DNA of 64,000 nt from Lepidodermella squamata (lineage: Eukaryota > Gastrotricha), in the NCBI GenBank assembly GCA_047495785.1, contig JBLDXI010000020.1:3162001-3226000 (forward strand), read 5' to 3'. Shown here in pieces: positions 12,512 to 23,150 of this stretch. Position numbers and translations under genes: made by a program. The notes under the pieces are model-generated. The model searched no databases. It was not told the origin of the DNA and was given only the letters and a program-made list of their open reading frames with translations. The first letter of the stretch is position 1. Each line of letters starts with the position of its first letter.

Positions 12512-13292
12512 CAAATTTCAAATGTCATTAACACTGGGGTGAGGGGGAGCCACCGTCCCCTCCAACGACGTGGAGGGGATCTCCAAGGGGTGGTTCGAGT
12601 CCTTACCCATTACCCAGGAGAGTGGAGAAAAAGAAAGAAAAGGCTAGCGCAGCGTAAGCCTTGTCGAACTCTCCTGGATGGGGGCGCGACTCTGGGAGTT
12701 CCGAAGGAACGCCAGTTCCTTTACGCGTGTTTTACACATACGCCGTAGATTACCACGAACGAAGTGAGATTTCATCCCAACAGGGGGGCCCGAGAACGCG
12801 TTGGTTAACAGGACATACTCCGATCGACTTGCCCGATTTATGGTGGTATCCTGGACCCCTCAGGACCTCCCAGAAACTTTTTCAGCTCAATCGGACCTTC
12901 CGTTGATTTTCTAGAAATTAGGACGGTTTTTACCTATTTTACCGTATTTTTTAGTCACGTGACCTGGAATGGGTAGTATACGACAGGACAGTAGGAGGAT
13001 ATGATAGGTACACCAAAAAACAAACCACGCTGACCAAAGCTTCCGAGCCAGCTGACAGGCTGGCCCCTCGCCCCTGGGGGAGAGGGGCCCCACAATAGCC
13101 CGCGACAAAAGAGCAAACGACAAAAAGGCAATATAAATAAAAGTCAAGGTCGATTGAAAAAACCTGCGGCAAATTGTTTGTGCATTTTGCACATTAATCT
13201 ATGGGTTTACCCGTAATCGACTACGGAGAATCCGAATATGAAATCCATTTTATTATAAAGCAATGATAACCCCATGATAATCCTTCCTAAAG
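12512..13292. mobile_element. Hairpin-rich repeat element, copy 1
   Basis: About 780 bp shared with copy 2 (18385-19295). Order of structures: an 8-bp stem GGGTGAGG/CCTTACCC enclosing a hairpin CCCCTCCA/TGGAGGGG (12557-12578) and a Pol III B-box match GGTTCGAGTCC (12592-12602); a 10-bp long-range stem CCAGGAGAGT (12614-12623) with ACTCTCCTGG (12668-12677); hairpin GTTCC-GAA-GGAAC (12698-12710); and a long GC hairpin at 13063-13088. No coding capacity. The B box and acceptor-like stem suggest tRNA-derived SINE ancestry; the hairpins could equally serve a single-strand DNA element. Boundaries are set by comparison with copy 2. Confidence 0.65.
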
Positions 13293-13323
13293 TTTTCTGG
13301 CTCGCGCGGCTGCGTCGCACTCG

Positions 13324-13640
13324 CTGAAAGAGTTGCGTAACTTTCACCACCTAACGACGCCTCGCTGAGATATGAAACTTCGAACAAGCACAACAAGGTT
13401 TTTTCCAACATGTTCAAGCTGACAGCTAGAGTTTCGCAATACAGGTTAGTCCACAAATACAGAATACTACCTTTGAAAACCAACTTCTTTGCAATCACGG
13501 CGACATTTCATTTCTTGTGAACGATCAACAGAATCATACTTATTCGTCGTTATTCAGTCGGTATTCAGTTTTCTAACCATATTTTATCTCATCGTTCTGG
13601 TCAAAATAACCAAATTCGCTCGGAAACCAAGTTTTTCCCA
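13324..13640. repeat. Dispersed repeat pair, copy 1, with relic coding potential on the minus strand
   Basis: About 80% similar by eye to 14492-14795. On the minus strand both copies encode related peptides (LAVSLNMLEKTLL here, LAVRLNMFEKTLL there) and another block (EFGYFDQN here, EFGYFDHN next to the 16.3-kb pseudogene). The frame is open in copy 1 for 81 codons and broken in copy 2. Probably a decayed exon of a repeated gene. Confidence 0.5.
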
Positions 13641-13849
13641 CCCAAAATGGTCTTACAACAAGTCGAATATGTTCTTTACAAGGAAATGTTTCACGTCATC
13701 AACAATTTTTTATGCTATTTACTTCAACCCTGCTTAATTTTTTACAAACATCAATCAAAACTTCCAAGTAAGATTCAACATGAAGTTCAACATTTCGCAA
13801 AATACGTTTCGAAGTACTTCGAAACTTCAACTTAAATTATATTATCCAA

Positions 13850-14345
13850 CCTTCATGTGTTGTTCTTTGCGTTCTCGTCATCAGTGACATCGATTCTACC
13901 AATTCATGTCATTCAATTGTTACCCTAATTTTTTTTACAACAAACTCTCGAAACTTCAAACTTTCAAAACATGGTCGTAGGTTCCAACCCGATCTCTCCT
14001 TTTCTACTCTTCAATTTGTTCTTTAACCCTCACGCATTCGTTCTTTACGTTCTCGTCATCAGTGACATCGATTCTACTAATTCATGTCTTTCAATTGTTA
14101 CCCTGATTGTTCTTTACAACAACCTCTCTAGACTTCGAAACTTCAACTTAAATTATATTATCCAACCTTCATGTTTTGTTCTTTGCGTTCTCGTCATCGG
14201 TGACATAGATTCTCCCAATTCATGTCTCGCAATTGTTACCCCGATTAATTATTACAACAACCTCTCGAAACTTCGAAACTTCAACTCAAACCTTCTTGTG
14301 TTCTTCTTTGCGTTCTACTTCTACCGTACCCTAATTTTGTTACCC
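13850..14345. repeat. Decayed satellite-related repeats
   Basis: Three to four units of about 120-130 bp share CGTTCTCGTCATCAGTGACA, CAATTCATGTC and TTGTTACCC with the 180-bp satellite at the window start. Much more diverged than the left array. No gene. Confidence 0.7.
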
Positions 14346-14491
14346 TAATTGTTTTTACAACAAACAACAAACTGCAAGTTGGACATTGCAAATTAAACAC
14401 ATTATACACATTAAAAAAGTCACATTATACCAAGGAATCCCTGCAAGCTTATACCAATCTGCAATAATTGGTTGAATTAAGATTCATGTGA

Positions 14492-14795
14492 TTCGCTGAA
14501 AGAGTTGCGTAACTTTCACCACCTAAAAACTTAAGACGCCTCGCTGAGATAAGAAACTTCCAACAAGAACTTCACAATAAGGTTTTTTCGAACATGTTCA
14601 ACCTGACAGCGAGTGTGTTGCAATTCAGCTTATTCCACAAATTCACAATCCTCCATTGAAAACCAACTTGACTGAATCACCGCGACGTTTGCTTTGTTGT
14701 AAACGATGAACAGAATCATACTTATTCGTCGTTATTCAGTCGGTTTTCTATGCGTATTTCATCTCAACGTTATGGTCAATGTGACCAATTTCGTC
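14492..14795. repeat. Dispersed repeat pair, copy 2
   Basis: Diverged copy of 13324-13640. Compared with copy 1 it has small indels that break the reading frame. It shares the run TACTTATTCGTCGTTATTC with copy 1. Confidence 0.55.
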
Positions 14796-14879
14796 ACCTA
14801 ACGGTTTGTTTACTGCTCTCCAGGCCGACAGGAGATCATAAATTGACGATAGATACAAGAGAGCAAACGACAAAAGAGC

Positions 14880-15880
14880 AAGTCTTATTACTGATAAGTT
14901 ACTGTCCAAGGTCCAAGGTCGTGGGTACGAACCCAAGCTCCAAGCTCTCGTTTAACTGCTCTTCATGCTCTCGCTCTCTCAACCTCATGTTGGCGATTTC
15001 TTCGTCACCGAGTTTAATTCAACTTATTCATGTCATTCAATTGTACTCTGATCAATTCTTTCAACAATGTTCCGAAACTGTGAAACCTCGATAGGCAGCT
15101 CGAGGGTTCGAACCCAAGCTCTCGTTTAACCGCTCCCATGCTTTAGTTCTCAGCGTAGTCGTTATCATCGACATCGATTTAACTTGTGGATGTAATTCCA
15201 TTGTACCCTGCTTAATTTGTTACTCAACTTTTTTTAAAATTTGAAATATCGAAGGAAGGTCATGGGTTCGTACCCAAGCTCATGTGAACCTTCAACATCA
15301 CTCAAGCTCTGGTTTAGCTGCTCTCTAATGATATCTGTCATCCTTATACTTTTGGTCTCGGAATTATTTACTAGTGATGGTTAACTAGCGTGGTTAACAG
15401 GTAATCCGAAAACTGTTAAAAAGTACTCAAAATACGTGTAGACGACTCGGTATTAAGACGGTGTGTTCCTCTTTATTTTTATGAAACGGTCGAAGGTTCG
15501 AATTCAACCTTTCGTTCAACTGCTTTGCGATGATTTCGTTCATTCCCAAGCTCTCATTCTCGGCATTAACGTCATTACCGACATCGATTTAGTTTGCACT
15601 TGTCATTCAGTCGAACCCCGCTAAATTTTGCTCTCCAAGGAATTCTTTCATCCGTATGCTCTAGTTCTCGGCTTTTTGGTCAACACCGACATCGAATTGC
15701 CTTTTGCCTTGTACATGGTAATCAATTGTACTCTGCTTACTTATTTATAAGAATTTGTAAGGAGCGGAGTGAAAACAAGAAGCTATTTGCCAAGTATTGC
15801 CTTTATTAATAACGAGAATATTTAATAATACAAACTGAATCAATACAGAAACAAAGATGTTTATATATGTCCATGGAATA
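14880..15880. repeat. Decayed satellite-related repeats with T-arm-like motif
   Basis: Irregular units carry an AAGGTC / GGGTTCGAACCC / AAGCTCTCGTT block followed by CGACATCGATT and CATTCAATTG. GGGTTCGAACCC is a perfect palindrome and matches the tRNA B box, but no complete tRNA can be folded around it. No gene seen. Confidence 0.6.
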
Positions 15881-15889
15881 ATCTGGAAC

Positions 15890-15956
15890 ATAGAAGGTTC
15901 CAGAACAGGAAAGTTCCAGAGCATGGAAGGTTCCAGAACATAGAATGTTCTAGATC
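15890..15956. promoter_or_regulatory. Cluster of heat-shock-element-type motifs
   Basis: Four alternating GAA/TTC arrays in 65 bp: GAAggTTCcaGAA at 15893-15905, GAAagTTCcaGAG at 15909-15921, GAAggTTCcaGAA at 15926-15938 and GAAtgTTCtaGAT at 15943-15955. Two are perfect three-pentamer HSEs, the binding site of heat-shock factor. They sit in satellite-like DNA with no recognised gene downstream. They may also be read as a short degenerate tandem repeat. Confidence 0.55.
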
Positions 15957-15984
15957 CTCACAGAATTGTCTAAAAATTTGAAAT

Positions 15985-16262
15985 CTCTGAGTTTGAACCC
16001 TCGCTCTCGTTAAACTGCTCTCCAACGAATTCTTTCATCTGTATGCTCTCCTTCACTGCGTTATCCTCACCGGGAACATGGATTCAACTAATCCCAGTCA
16101 TTCAATTGTACTTTGCTCAATGTTTTCAAAGAATTTTGTGAACAATTGAAATTTCAAAGTAACATCAAGGGTTCGAACCCAAGGTCACGTTAAACTGCTC
16201 TCCTATGATTTCTGTCACCCTCGTGGTCTCGTTCTCGGCGTTTTCGTCATCCACGACATCGA
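15985..16262. repeat. Decayed satellite-related repeats
   Basis: Two diverged units with CTCTCC, CATTCAATTGTAC and GGGTTCGAACCC, in the same family as 14880-15880. They end at the start of the pseudogene homology. Confidence 0.55.
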
Positions 16263-16309
16263 TTTGACTGTTATGGTCAAAGTAACCAAATTCGTTCGCA
16301 AACCAAGCA

Positions 16310-16897
16310 TCACCGTTGTAAATATTAGCTGAAAATATTTCAGTTCGAACGTGTAGACGACGAACATCCCATATCTTGCGTCACACGCCGCGTTCACACG
16401 CGCATGATTGAGGTTGGAACATTTCTTCTGCCACTTTGAGGTCTTCGACTTTAAAATGATAACCCTACCAGCAATCCGTGCTAACGATTCCGTCAGCCGG
16501 GAAAAGTTCATCTTTTTCGGACCTTCATCAGCAGGAACGATTACGTCTCATAAAAAACTAGTTGTTCCCTTCCACGGTCCCGTATATTTCGCGTTGCAGA
16601 GATTGTGGATGTTCCCCAGCCAAAATTGAGCTTTAAAGTACAAGTTCCAAACTGCCGTATCGCGCGGGATAATCACTGCAAAGGTTTACCTGCCATTCTC
16701 GTTATCACTTCTAAATAAAGTAAAACAGTCTCGTATCAGTTTCGTTGATTTTCGATTTTCACTACATTTAAGGGAAATATATAGTTGGTGCTTGACGTAC
16801 CGAAAAATGAGTGTGTAGTCTGATTCAATGTTAGGGTTCGTGTTGTTCGCTTTTAGAGCGGCGTCCTTTTCAAGCTTCACTTTCCGCCCCGTTCACT
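16310..16897 (-). pseudogene. Decayed copy of the gene at 20106-21239
   Basis: Read on the minus strand this region aligns with the intact-looking relative: GRKVKLEKDAALK for GRKVKVSIAQGSALK, DYTLIFR for EFTLFFR, VIIPRDT for VIVPRDS, NAKYTGPWKGTTSFL for NAKSAGPWKGSPSFL, and FKVEDLKVAE for LKVKDVKVAE. It has at least three in-frame stops and one frameshift. The intron after ...IFR is still there at the same place, so this is a DNA-level duplicate and not a retrocopy. It is bounded by satellite relics on both sides. Confidence 0.8.
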
Positions 16898-18240
16898 TTC
16901 AAAGGAAGGTCGAGGGTTCGAACCCAAGCTGTCGTTGAACTGCTCTCTAATGATTTCTGTCAACATGTTCTCGCTGTTGGCGATATTTCGTCATCGACTT
17001 CAATTCAACTTCAATTCAATCCTTGTCATTCAATTGTAACCTCAACAATTTGTTTTTCTAGAAATGACCGAAACTTCGGATAGTCGTTGGTTCGAACCCA
17101 AACCCTCGTTCAACTGCTCAGCAACGATTTCTTTCATCCGTATGCTCTCAATCTTGGCGTTAACGTCGTTACCGAAATCGATTTACCTTGTACATGTTAT
17201 TCAATCGCACCCTGCTTGAATTATTATGACAATTTTTTGAAAATTTGAAAGTTAAAAGGTCGAGGTTTCGAACCCAAGCTTTTGTTGAACTGCTTTGTGA
17301 TGATTTCGTTCACCTTCATGCAGCCAGAAGCTCTTGACGTCTAAATGCTGTCGTTTTCGGCGTCAACGTCATTACCGAGATCGATTTAGTTTGTACATAT
17401 CATTCAATCGCTCCCTCCTTCAATTTTTATAACAATTTTCTGAAAATTTGGAATTTTAAAGGAACGGCAAGGGTTCGAACCCAAGCTGACGTTCAGCCGC
17501 TCTCCAAGGAATTCTTGCATCCGTATGCTCTCGTTCTCGGCGTTTTCGTCATCAGCAACATCGATTCAACTTATCCTTGTCATTCAATTGTATCCTGATC
17601 AATTATTTTTAATTTGTTTACCAAAATTTGAAATTCAAAAAGAAGACCGATTGTTTGTTACAACAACCTCTCGAAACTTCGAAACTTCAGCTCAAACCTT
17701 CTTTTTTGTTCTTTTTGCGTTCTCGTCATCAGTGAGATCGATTCTACCAATTCATGTCATTCAATTGTTACCCCGATTAATTTTTACAACAACCTCTCGA
17801 AACTTTGAAACTTCAGCTCAAACCTTCTTGTTTCGTTCTTTCCGTTCTCTTCATCAGTGAGATCGATTCTCCCAATTCATGTCATTCAATTGTTACCCCG
17901 ATTAATTGTTACAACAACCTCTCAAAACTTCGAATCTTCAAAACATGGTCGTGGGTTCGAACCCGATCTCTCTTTTTTCTACTATTCAAACTGTTCTTTA
18001 ACCTTAACGCATTCGTTCTTGGCGTTTTGGTCATCAGCTACATCGATTCTACTAATCCATGTCATTCAATTGTTAACCTGATTTTACAACTTTGAAATTT
18101 TACATCTTCTCGAAATAACAATACATTAACAATAATAGGAATTTACAATCAGCTACATCGATTCTACTAATCCATGTCACTCAATTGTTAACCCGATTTT
18201 ACAACATCTTCTCGAAACTTTGAAATTTTATGAAAGCGAA
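16898..18240. repeat. Decayed satellite-related repeats
   Basis: A run of irregular units with AAGGTCGAGGGTTCGAACCC and GACATCGATT. From 17640 on, more regular units of about 120 bp carry ACAACCTCTCGAAACTT and TGTTACCCCGATTAATT. Related to the left satellite. No gene. Confidence 0.7.
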
Positions 18241-18384
18241 TAAATGTTCAACTACTCTTTAACGTGCATTCTTCTCAAAATATTTTCCTAGCCATTCAAT
18301 AATACGTTGGAAGGTTCCTGAGCGAACCCGAAATTACTGCTTATCTATCAAGACCTAATCCGAAGAACATTCTAATTTACAATT

Positions 18385-19295
18385 AAATTTCAAATGTCAT
18401 CAGCATTGGGGTGAGGGGGAAGCACCGTCCCCTCCAACGACGTGGAGGGGATCTCCAAGGGGTGGTTCGAGTCCTTACCCATTACCCAGGAGAGTAGAGA
18501 AAAGAAAGAAAAGGCTAGCGCAGCGTTAGCCTTGTGGAACTCTCCTGGATGGGGGCGCGCGACAGATGGCCGTAGGCCATCCTCCTAGGGACCGAAGGTC
18601 CCCCACACCTATCAATACTGCGCCATTAACAACCGACAACAGGAGGGGGTAGTGTAGGAAAATGACCCCTCGAAATCCAGTTGACTAACAAGGCATACTC
18701 CGATTGGGCTGATTTTTTTTTTGTAGCATCCCTGACCCCTTGGGACCTCCCACAATCTTTTTCAGAATGATCGGAGCTTCCGCTGATTTTTGGCGAATTA
18801 TGCAAATTTTGCTCTATGAACAACTCATTTGCATATGCAAATTAGGTTGCAGGTAGTATACGAGGGGCCAGTAGGAGGATATGATGGGAACTCCAAAAAA
18901 CAAACCTTGTTTCTCGAAGCTTCTTCGCCAGCCTACACAGACCAGCAAACGGGCTTGCCCCTCGCCCCTGGGGGAGAGGGGCATACAAAAAACAACAAAT
19001 ACAAATAAATAAATGACGAGGTCAAATAATTTCTTAATAATTATACGTCAAGGACGATTGAAAAAACCTGCGGCAAATAAGTTGTGCATTTTGCATATAC
19101 AACAGTGGGTTTACCCGTAATCGACTTCGGAGAATCCGAATATGACATCCATTTTATTATGAAACGATTATAATGCAATGATAATTCACCTCAAAATATT
19201 TCGCAACAGTAGCTTTACCTGGAATCGACCACGGATTTTCCTTTATCCATTTTATTAAAAAGCAAAGGTAACTCATCGTAATCCTCCCAAAACAT
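18385..19295. mobile_element. Hairpin-rich repeat element, copy 2
   Basis: Same order of parts as copy 1: the 8-bp stem, hairpin CCCCTCCA/TGGAGGGG, B box GGTTCGAGTCC (18464-18474), and long-range stem 18486-18495 with 18539-18548. Then GATGGCC-GTA-GGCCATC (18565-18581) and GGGACC-GAA-GGTCCC (18588-18602) stand where copy 1 has a hairpin of different sequence. The 3' part (TGGGTTTACCCGTAATCGAC...) is present twice, the second time diverged. No ORF. Confidence 0.65.
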
Positions 19296-20105
19296 TCCGA
19301 GCGATAAACAACTCACAACTTACAACTTACAACTAAATCCACCCAATAACCAAAGCTCTTTTCGATACCCGTCTCGAAAATACCTTCATAAAGAACTCAT
19401 CGAAACTCATACGTATCTCCGTGATCATCGAATAAGATCCTGGTCGTCTTTCAGTTCAAATGAATGGTTTACCCCCATAAAAGCACCACGAAAACATATT
19501 TATTAGTTCTTATTTACTTATCATAGTGTGGTACAACAAATGTTTTTTTCATGTTACATAGCAGCGTTGTACAAAATATACACCTTGACATATCAAAAAA
19601 TAGGGTTTCACCACACTAATTCTAAAGTATTGACACGTAGTTTGATAAACGAAATGAAAAATTATACCCAAAATGTTTTTCAATTCGTGTTTTACTATTG
19701 ATAGCGTGGTACAAGAACATGTTGATAAATTCACTCATTTCTTCACGTTCATTAACACGGAGTTCATTAACGAAATTCCACATCAAACAGGAAAGTGGTT
19801 CAACGTTCACTTCACAAAATCTAGCCAATCTAGTAAATTGATAAAGGTGTATATTTCCATACAACAACAATCACGTTGACAAATGAAATCTAACGTTCAC
19901 TCCACTAGATTTACCCGATGTTAAGGACTGAATGGACAAAAAATGTTTATCTATACAACAAGAAAACACGTTGACATATGAAATCTAGCAAAATTTACAA
20001 CAAGATTTACAACAACAAAGACGTTGCAATATGAAGTATCAGGACGCGGGGCCATGTAACAGCCATAAGTCATCAAAGTTATCCTTTCAATCATGATTCC
20101 TCAAG
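19296..20105. other. AT-rich intergenic DNA
   Basis: No supported gene. Short degenerate direct repeats around CACGTTGACATATGAAATC occur at 19875-20035. Confidence 0.5.
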
Positions 20106-21239
20106 TCATTCCTCGCTCATTTTTGCCAGAACCCCGTCAATTTGCAGGTCGACAACGTGAATCCGGCTAAAATAGGCGGCCTCGCCTTTAGACAAGTGCA
20201 CGGGCTTCGACCATAGCGTTACGACAAACTCTTCCTTATGATCGCTGAATGCTTTTTTCACGTGCGTTTCGATTTTCTCCACGTCGATCTCCTTCCGATT
20301 TTTCACAAACGCTTCTGGTAACAGCATGGTTGCTAATTTGAGGGAACTGAAGGGCTCGGTAATGCCGAAATTCTCACAACTCAGTTTCAGGGCCAGCAGA
20401 TCTTTCACGTTTTCGCTCACCTTTTTCTTATTACAGAAACAAGTAGTGCCAAATCTCCCGTCACACGCGGCCTCGCCGCAAGCCTCGGGCACGAATAGAA
20501 CTTCAGCCACCTTCACGTCTTTAACTTTCAAACGGAACCCTTGCCATGTCTCCGTCGGCACGACGCCATCCACAGGAAACGAATTGTATTTTTCAATCGC
20601 GGTTTCAGCTGGTAGTATCAACTCGACCAGAAAGCTCGGCGAGCCTTTCCAAGGCCCAGCTGACTTAGCATTAACCACATACGTAGCCGCACCAAGCCGC
20701 AAGGTCTTCTTAAAATACATGGTCGTGAATGCGCTGTCCCTTGGCACGATGACACTAAATATTCCGCTGTCGTTTCCGTTGTCGCACCTAAACAGTGGTT
20801 TGTTTCAAAATATCAATGAAAAGTCTTACTGGTAATACTCACCGAAAAAACAGAGTGAACTCGGAGTCGATTGTAACTTCAGATTGCTTTAGTGCGGAGC
20901 CTTGGGCTATCGACACCTTGACTTTTCTCCCTGGTTTGTATTTTACGTGTAGAAGCTGGGCAACGACCTTGAAGCTACCAATAACTCCTCCCGCAGTCCG
21001 TTGGGTGGCTTCAATCATGCTGATTGACGGGTATTTCGTGTCTTCTTTAACAATCTCCTTGACTTTTTCGGCTTGCCCCTTTAGAACCATTAAACCGAGC
21101 TTCGACACGCTAATGAAAGGAATTCAACGGAATCAAAAATGGCAATTGATGAGCATCTAGGCGAAAGCTTACGGCTTGTTCATATCAGTACGAAATGAGA
21201 TGTGGAATCCTGGATTATCAATCGAAAGGTAAATGATAC
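20106..21239 (-). CDS. Unrecognised protein, three 3' exons found, 5' end not resolved
   Basis: Minus-strand exons 21173-21239, 20843-21109 and 20106-20787, joined by GT-AG introns of 63 and 55 bp with matching phases. The frame runs for 338 codons to TGA at 20106. The upstream acceptor (TTTCTAG before 21239) shows that at least one more 5' exon exists. The protein is rich in alternating hydrophobic and charged residues, has a small Cys cluster (EACGEAACDGRFGTTCFC) and ends in acidic KMSEE. I do not recognise the family. A pseudogene copy lies at 16310-16897 and a short fragment in the Helitron-type gene, so it is a locally duplicated family. Conservation of intron position and residues between copies supports real coding. 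Confidence 0.65.
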
Positions 21240-21321
21240 CTAGAAATATGTTGAAGTTTATTCATACGATACTAAAATATGATCTAAATTTCATCCCGCG
21301 ACCCTGTTGCACAATTTTAAA

Positions 21322-21512
21322 CTATACTAAGTGTGCGCAGTAGTTGGGCACGCCGTTCGCGCACTCTGCAGGAGGAATAACGAGTTCTCTAAAAAAACGG
21401 GGTGTTTCCTCGTCACTGTCAAAGGCCCTCAGGCCGACACAGCTTAATTGGCACACTGAAGCAAACGTTTCTACCTGATCGTTGAAGAAGTAGAACAAAA
21501 TTGATGTTCTAA
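21322..21512 (-). CDS. Possible terminal exon, 62 codons
   Basis: Open frame on the minus strand from an acceptor-like AACAG at 21513 to TAG at 21322, with four Cys and an acidic patch (DSDEETPRFF). The piece ELVIPPAECANGVPNYC loosely resembles EVLFVPEACGEAACDG of the neighbouring gene, so it may belong to a broken paralogue or to an upstream exon of the same gene. No phase-compatible donor joining it to 21239 was found. Confidence 0.3.
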
Positions 21513-21540
21513 CTGTTCCAAATTGTTAGTAAGAAATACA

Positions 21541-22140
21541 CAATTGGGGAGAGGGGGAAATCTTCCCCTCCATTGATTGCCCACCTAATGGAGGGGATCT
21601 CGCAGGGGTGGAAGACTCATTCCGGCCGTGCGCAGCACCCAGACATGCGACTAACGCAACAAAAATAAGAGGCTCCGCGCAGCGGAATACCTCTCGTCGT
21701 CAAGTTCTGGATGAGTGGCGCCGAAAAAAAACATTTGCCGGAGGCAACAATAAAAAATTCCAAACCCGCCTTTACCTTTTCGACATAACGTAGTAAAACA
21801 CCCCCCTTGAACTGCATCTAAGCAACTGTAAGGCCCACGTCCTCGAGCTTGGTGTCATTCGATAGCCCGTCATTTCAATATGCCAGCAAACCTTTTTCAG
21901 CCAGTTCGGGTGATTTTCCTATTTTTGGTGAATTTTTGAATGATTTTGTCGAAGTTGTTGTTGTTGTCGATCGATCGGAAAAAATCGATAATCGATTACG
22001 AATTGTAGGAGGATATAAGTATGCGCTTAAAAAATGAAGCTTGCGAAAAAAACGTTGCCCTAACCTTGCCCTCCCCCATGTGGTGGGGGAGGGCTTCAAG
22101 GCTCTAATGGTTTTGATGAAGTCATTGGGTGTCGTCAACC
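21541..22140. mobile_element. Hairpin-rich repeat element, diverged copy 3
   Basis: Same architecture as copies 1 and 2 with different stem sequences: hairpin CCCCTCCATT/AATGGAGGGG (21575-21606), CCGC-GCA-GCGG (21675-21685), TTGCC-GGA-GGCAA (21735-21747), a stem ACTCAT/ATGAGT replacing the 10-bp stem, and an 11-bp hairpin GCCCTCCCCCA/TGGGGGAGGGC near 22068-22094. The matching design with changed sequence argues that the structures are what is conserved. Confidence 0.55.
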
Positions 22141-22433
22141 GTTAATTCGCGAAAATCTAAAACAGGGCGAGCGCCGGGCTTGTGAAGGAAGTAGAAGCCA
22201 TTCCCAGTAAAAAACGGACGCCAAAAAAACGTGACTGTAAATACTAATTTATTTTTCAAGTGATGCCTGATTCTCATTCAGATGGCAGGAACTGAAAAAA
22301 CTAATCGCCATAGCTATCCAAGAGCATAGCACTCGACAAAAGTGCTTGTCGTTCAGCAATTGCATCCATGTTCACCAACTTCAGCTAGCTCAACTTGAAA
22401 ATAATTAGAATACTAAAAAATGCGCGGAGAAAG

Positions 22434-23150
22434 TTAATCATCGAAGTCACATCTCGACTTTTTTCGAATGCTGAAAGAAGAGGATAACTCCAGTAAAATT
22501 TCAATGACCAAAATACGCAAGATAACTGAAAAACAAAAATAGATATCTCGACTTAAATATCGGTCGGGAAATTGTTCGAGGATTGCAGGCTTGTTTTTGA
22601 GCTTTTTCTCAAATAACGCTTTTGTCAGTAATAGATCAACAAAACCGAGGATTGAATGCATTGCTGAAAAAAGAGTTTTGTTAGCGAGCTTACCCTCGGG
22701 AAGAGGTACTAGTGCTCTTTCCACTTCCTTCGCCTCAAGCCTAATGCTTTTCAGGTCAGCAGAACGTGCGGAGTTTAGTAAAGGCCCCCAACCTTTACAC
22801 TGGGTAAATTCTGGAAATTCAAGTGCGAGATAGTCAATGCTTTCATTTAAGGCGGCATTATAAGTTTCTGCATCGACATCAAACATCAGTACCTCATTGC
22901 ATTTGAGCAAAATTTTTCGAATAAGTTCCTTCTCGTGGTACATAGTAATCGATCGCGTCATGGCGTCCAAATACACAGGGTCCACGTGGCCGTCGTGACT
23001 AATCGGATCCAATGCCTTCTCCATGAGGGAAATTCGACTTTTCAGCTTTGCGTAGCCCACACCTTCAGCGAGTCGCATCTGCGCTAAGAAATACGCACTT
23101 CGAAGGGCTCCTGTGAATGCTCTACTAAGGTGTTTTTGATGGTGGTTCAT
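22434..23150 (-). CDS. Unrecognised helical protein, 238 residues
   Basis: Minus-strand ORF from ATG at 23150 to TAA at 22434. The open frame extends 16 codons further upstream without an ATG. The product is mostly predicted helix, charged, without signal peptide or recognised motif. The last 35 residues (FCFSVILRILVIEILLELS) are hydrophobic and could be a C-terminal membrane segment. No intron is needed to keep the frame. No recognised homologue; coding status rests on ORF length and composition. Confidence 0.5.
   Translation of the reverse strand: MNHHQKHLSRAFTGALRSAYFLAQMRLAEGVGYAKLKSRISLMEKALDPISHDGHVDPVYLDAMTRSITMYHEKELIRKILLKCNEVLMFDVDAETYNAALNESIDYLALEFPEFTQCKGWGPLLNSARSADLKSIRLEAKEVERALVPLPEGKLANKTLFSAMHSILGFVDLLLTKALFEKKLKNKPAILEQFPDRYLSRDIYFCFSVILRILVIEILLELSSSFSIRKKSRCDFDD

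Noticed and set aside
12500-12520. Hammerhead ribozyme core (CTGATGAG)
   Set aside because: The required GAAA and flanking stems are absent, and copy 2 of the repeat lacks the motif.
14900-18000. tRNA genes suggested by GGGTTCGAACCC motifs
   Set aside because: No acceptor, D or anticodon stems can be placed around the motif.
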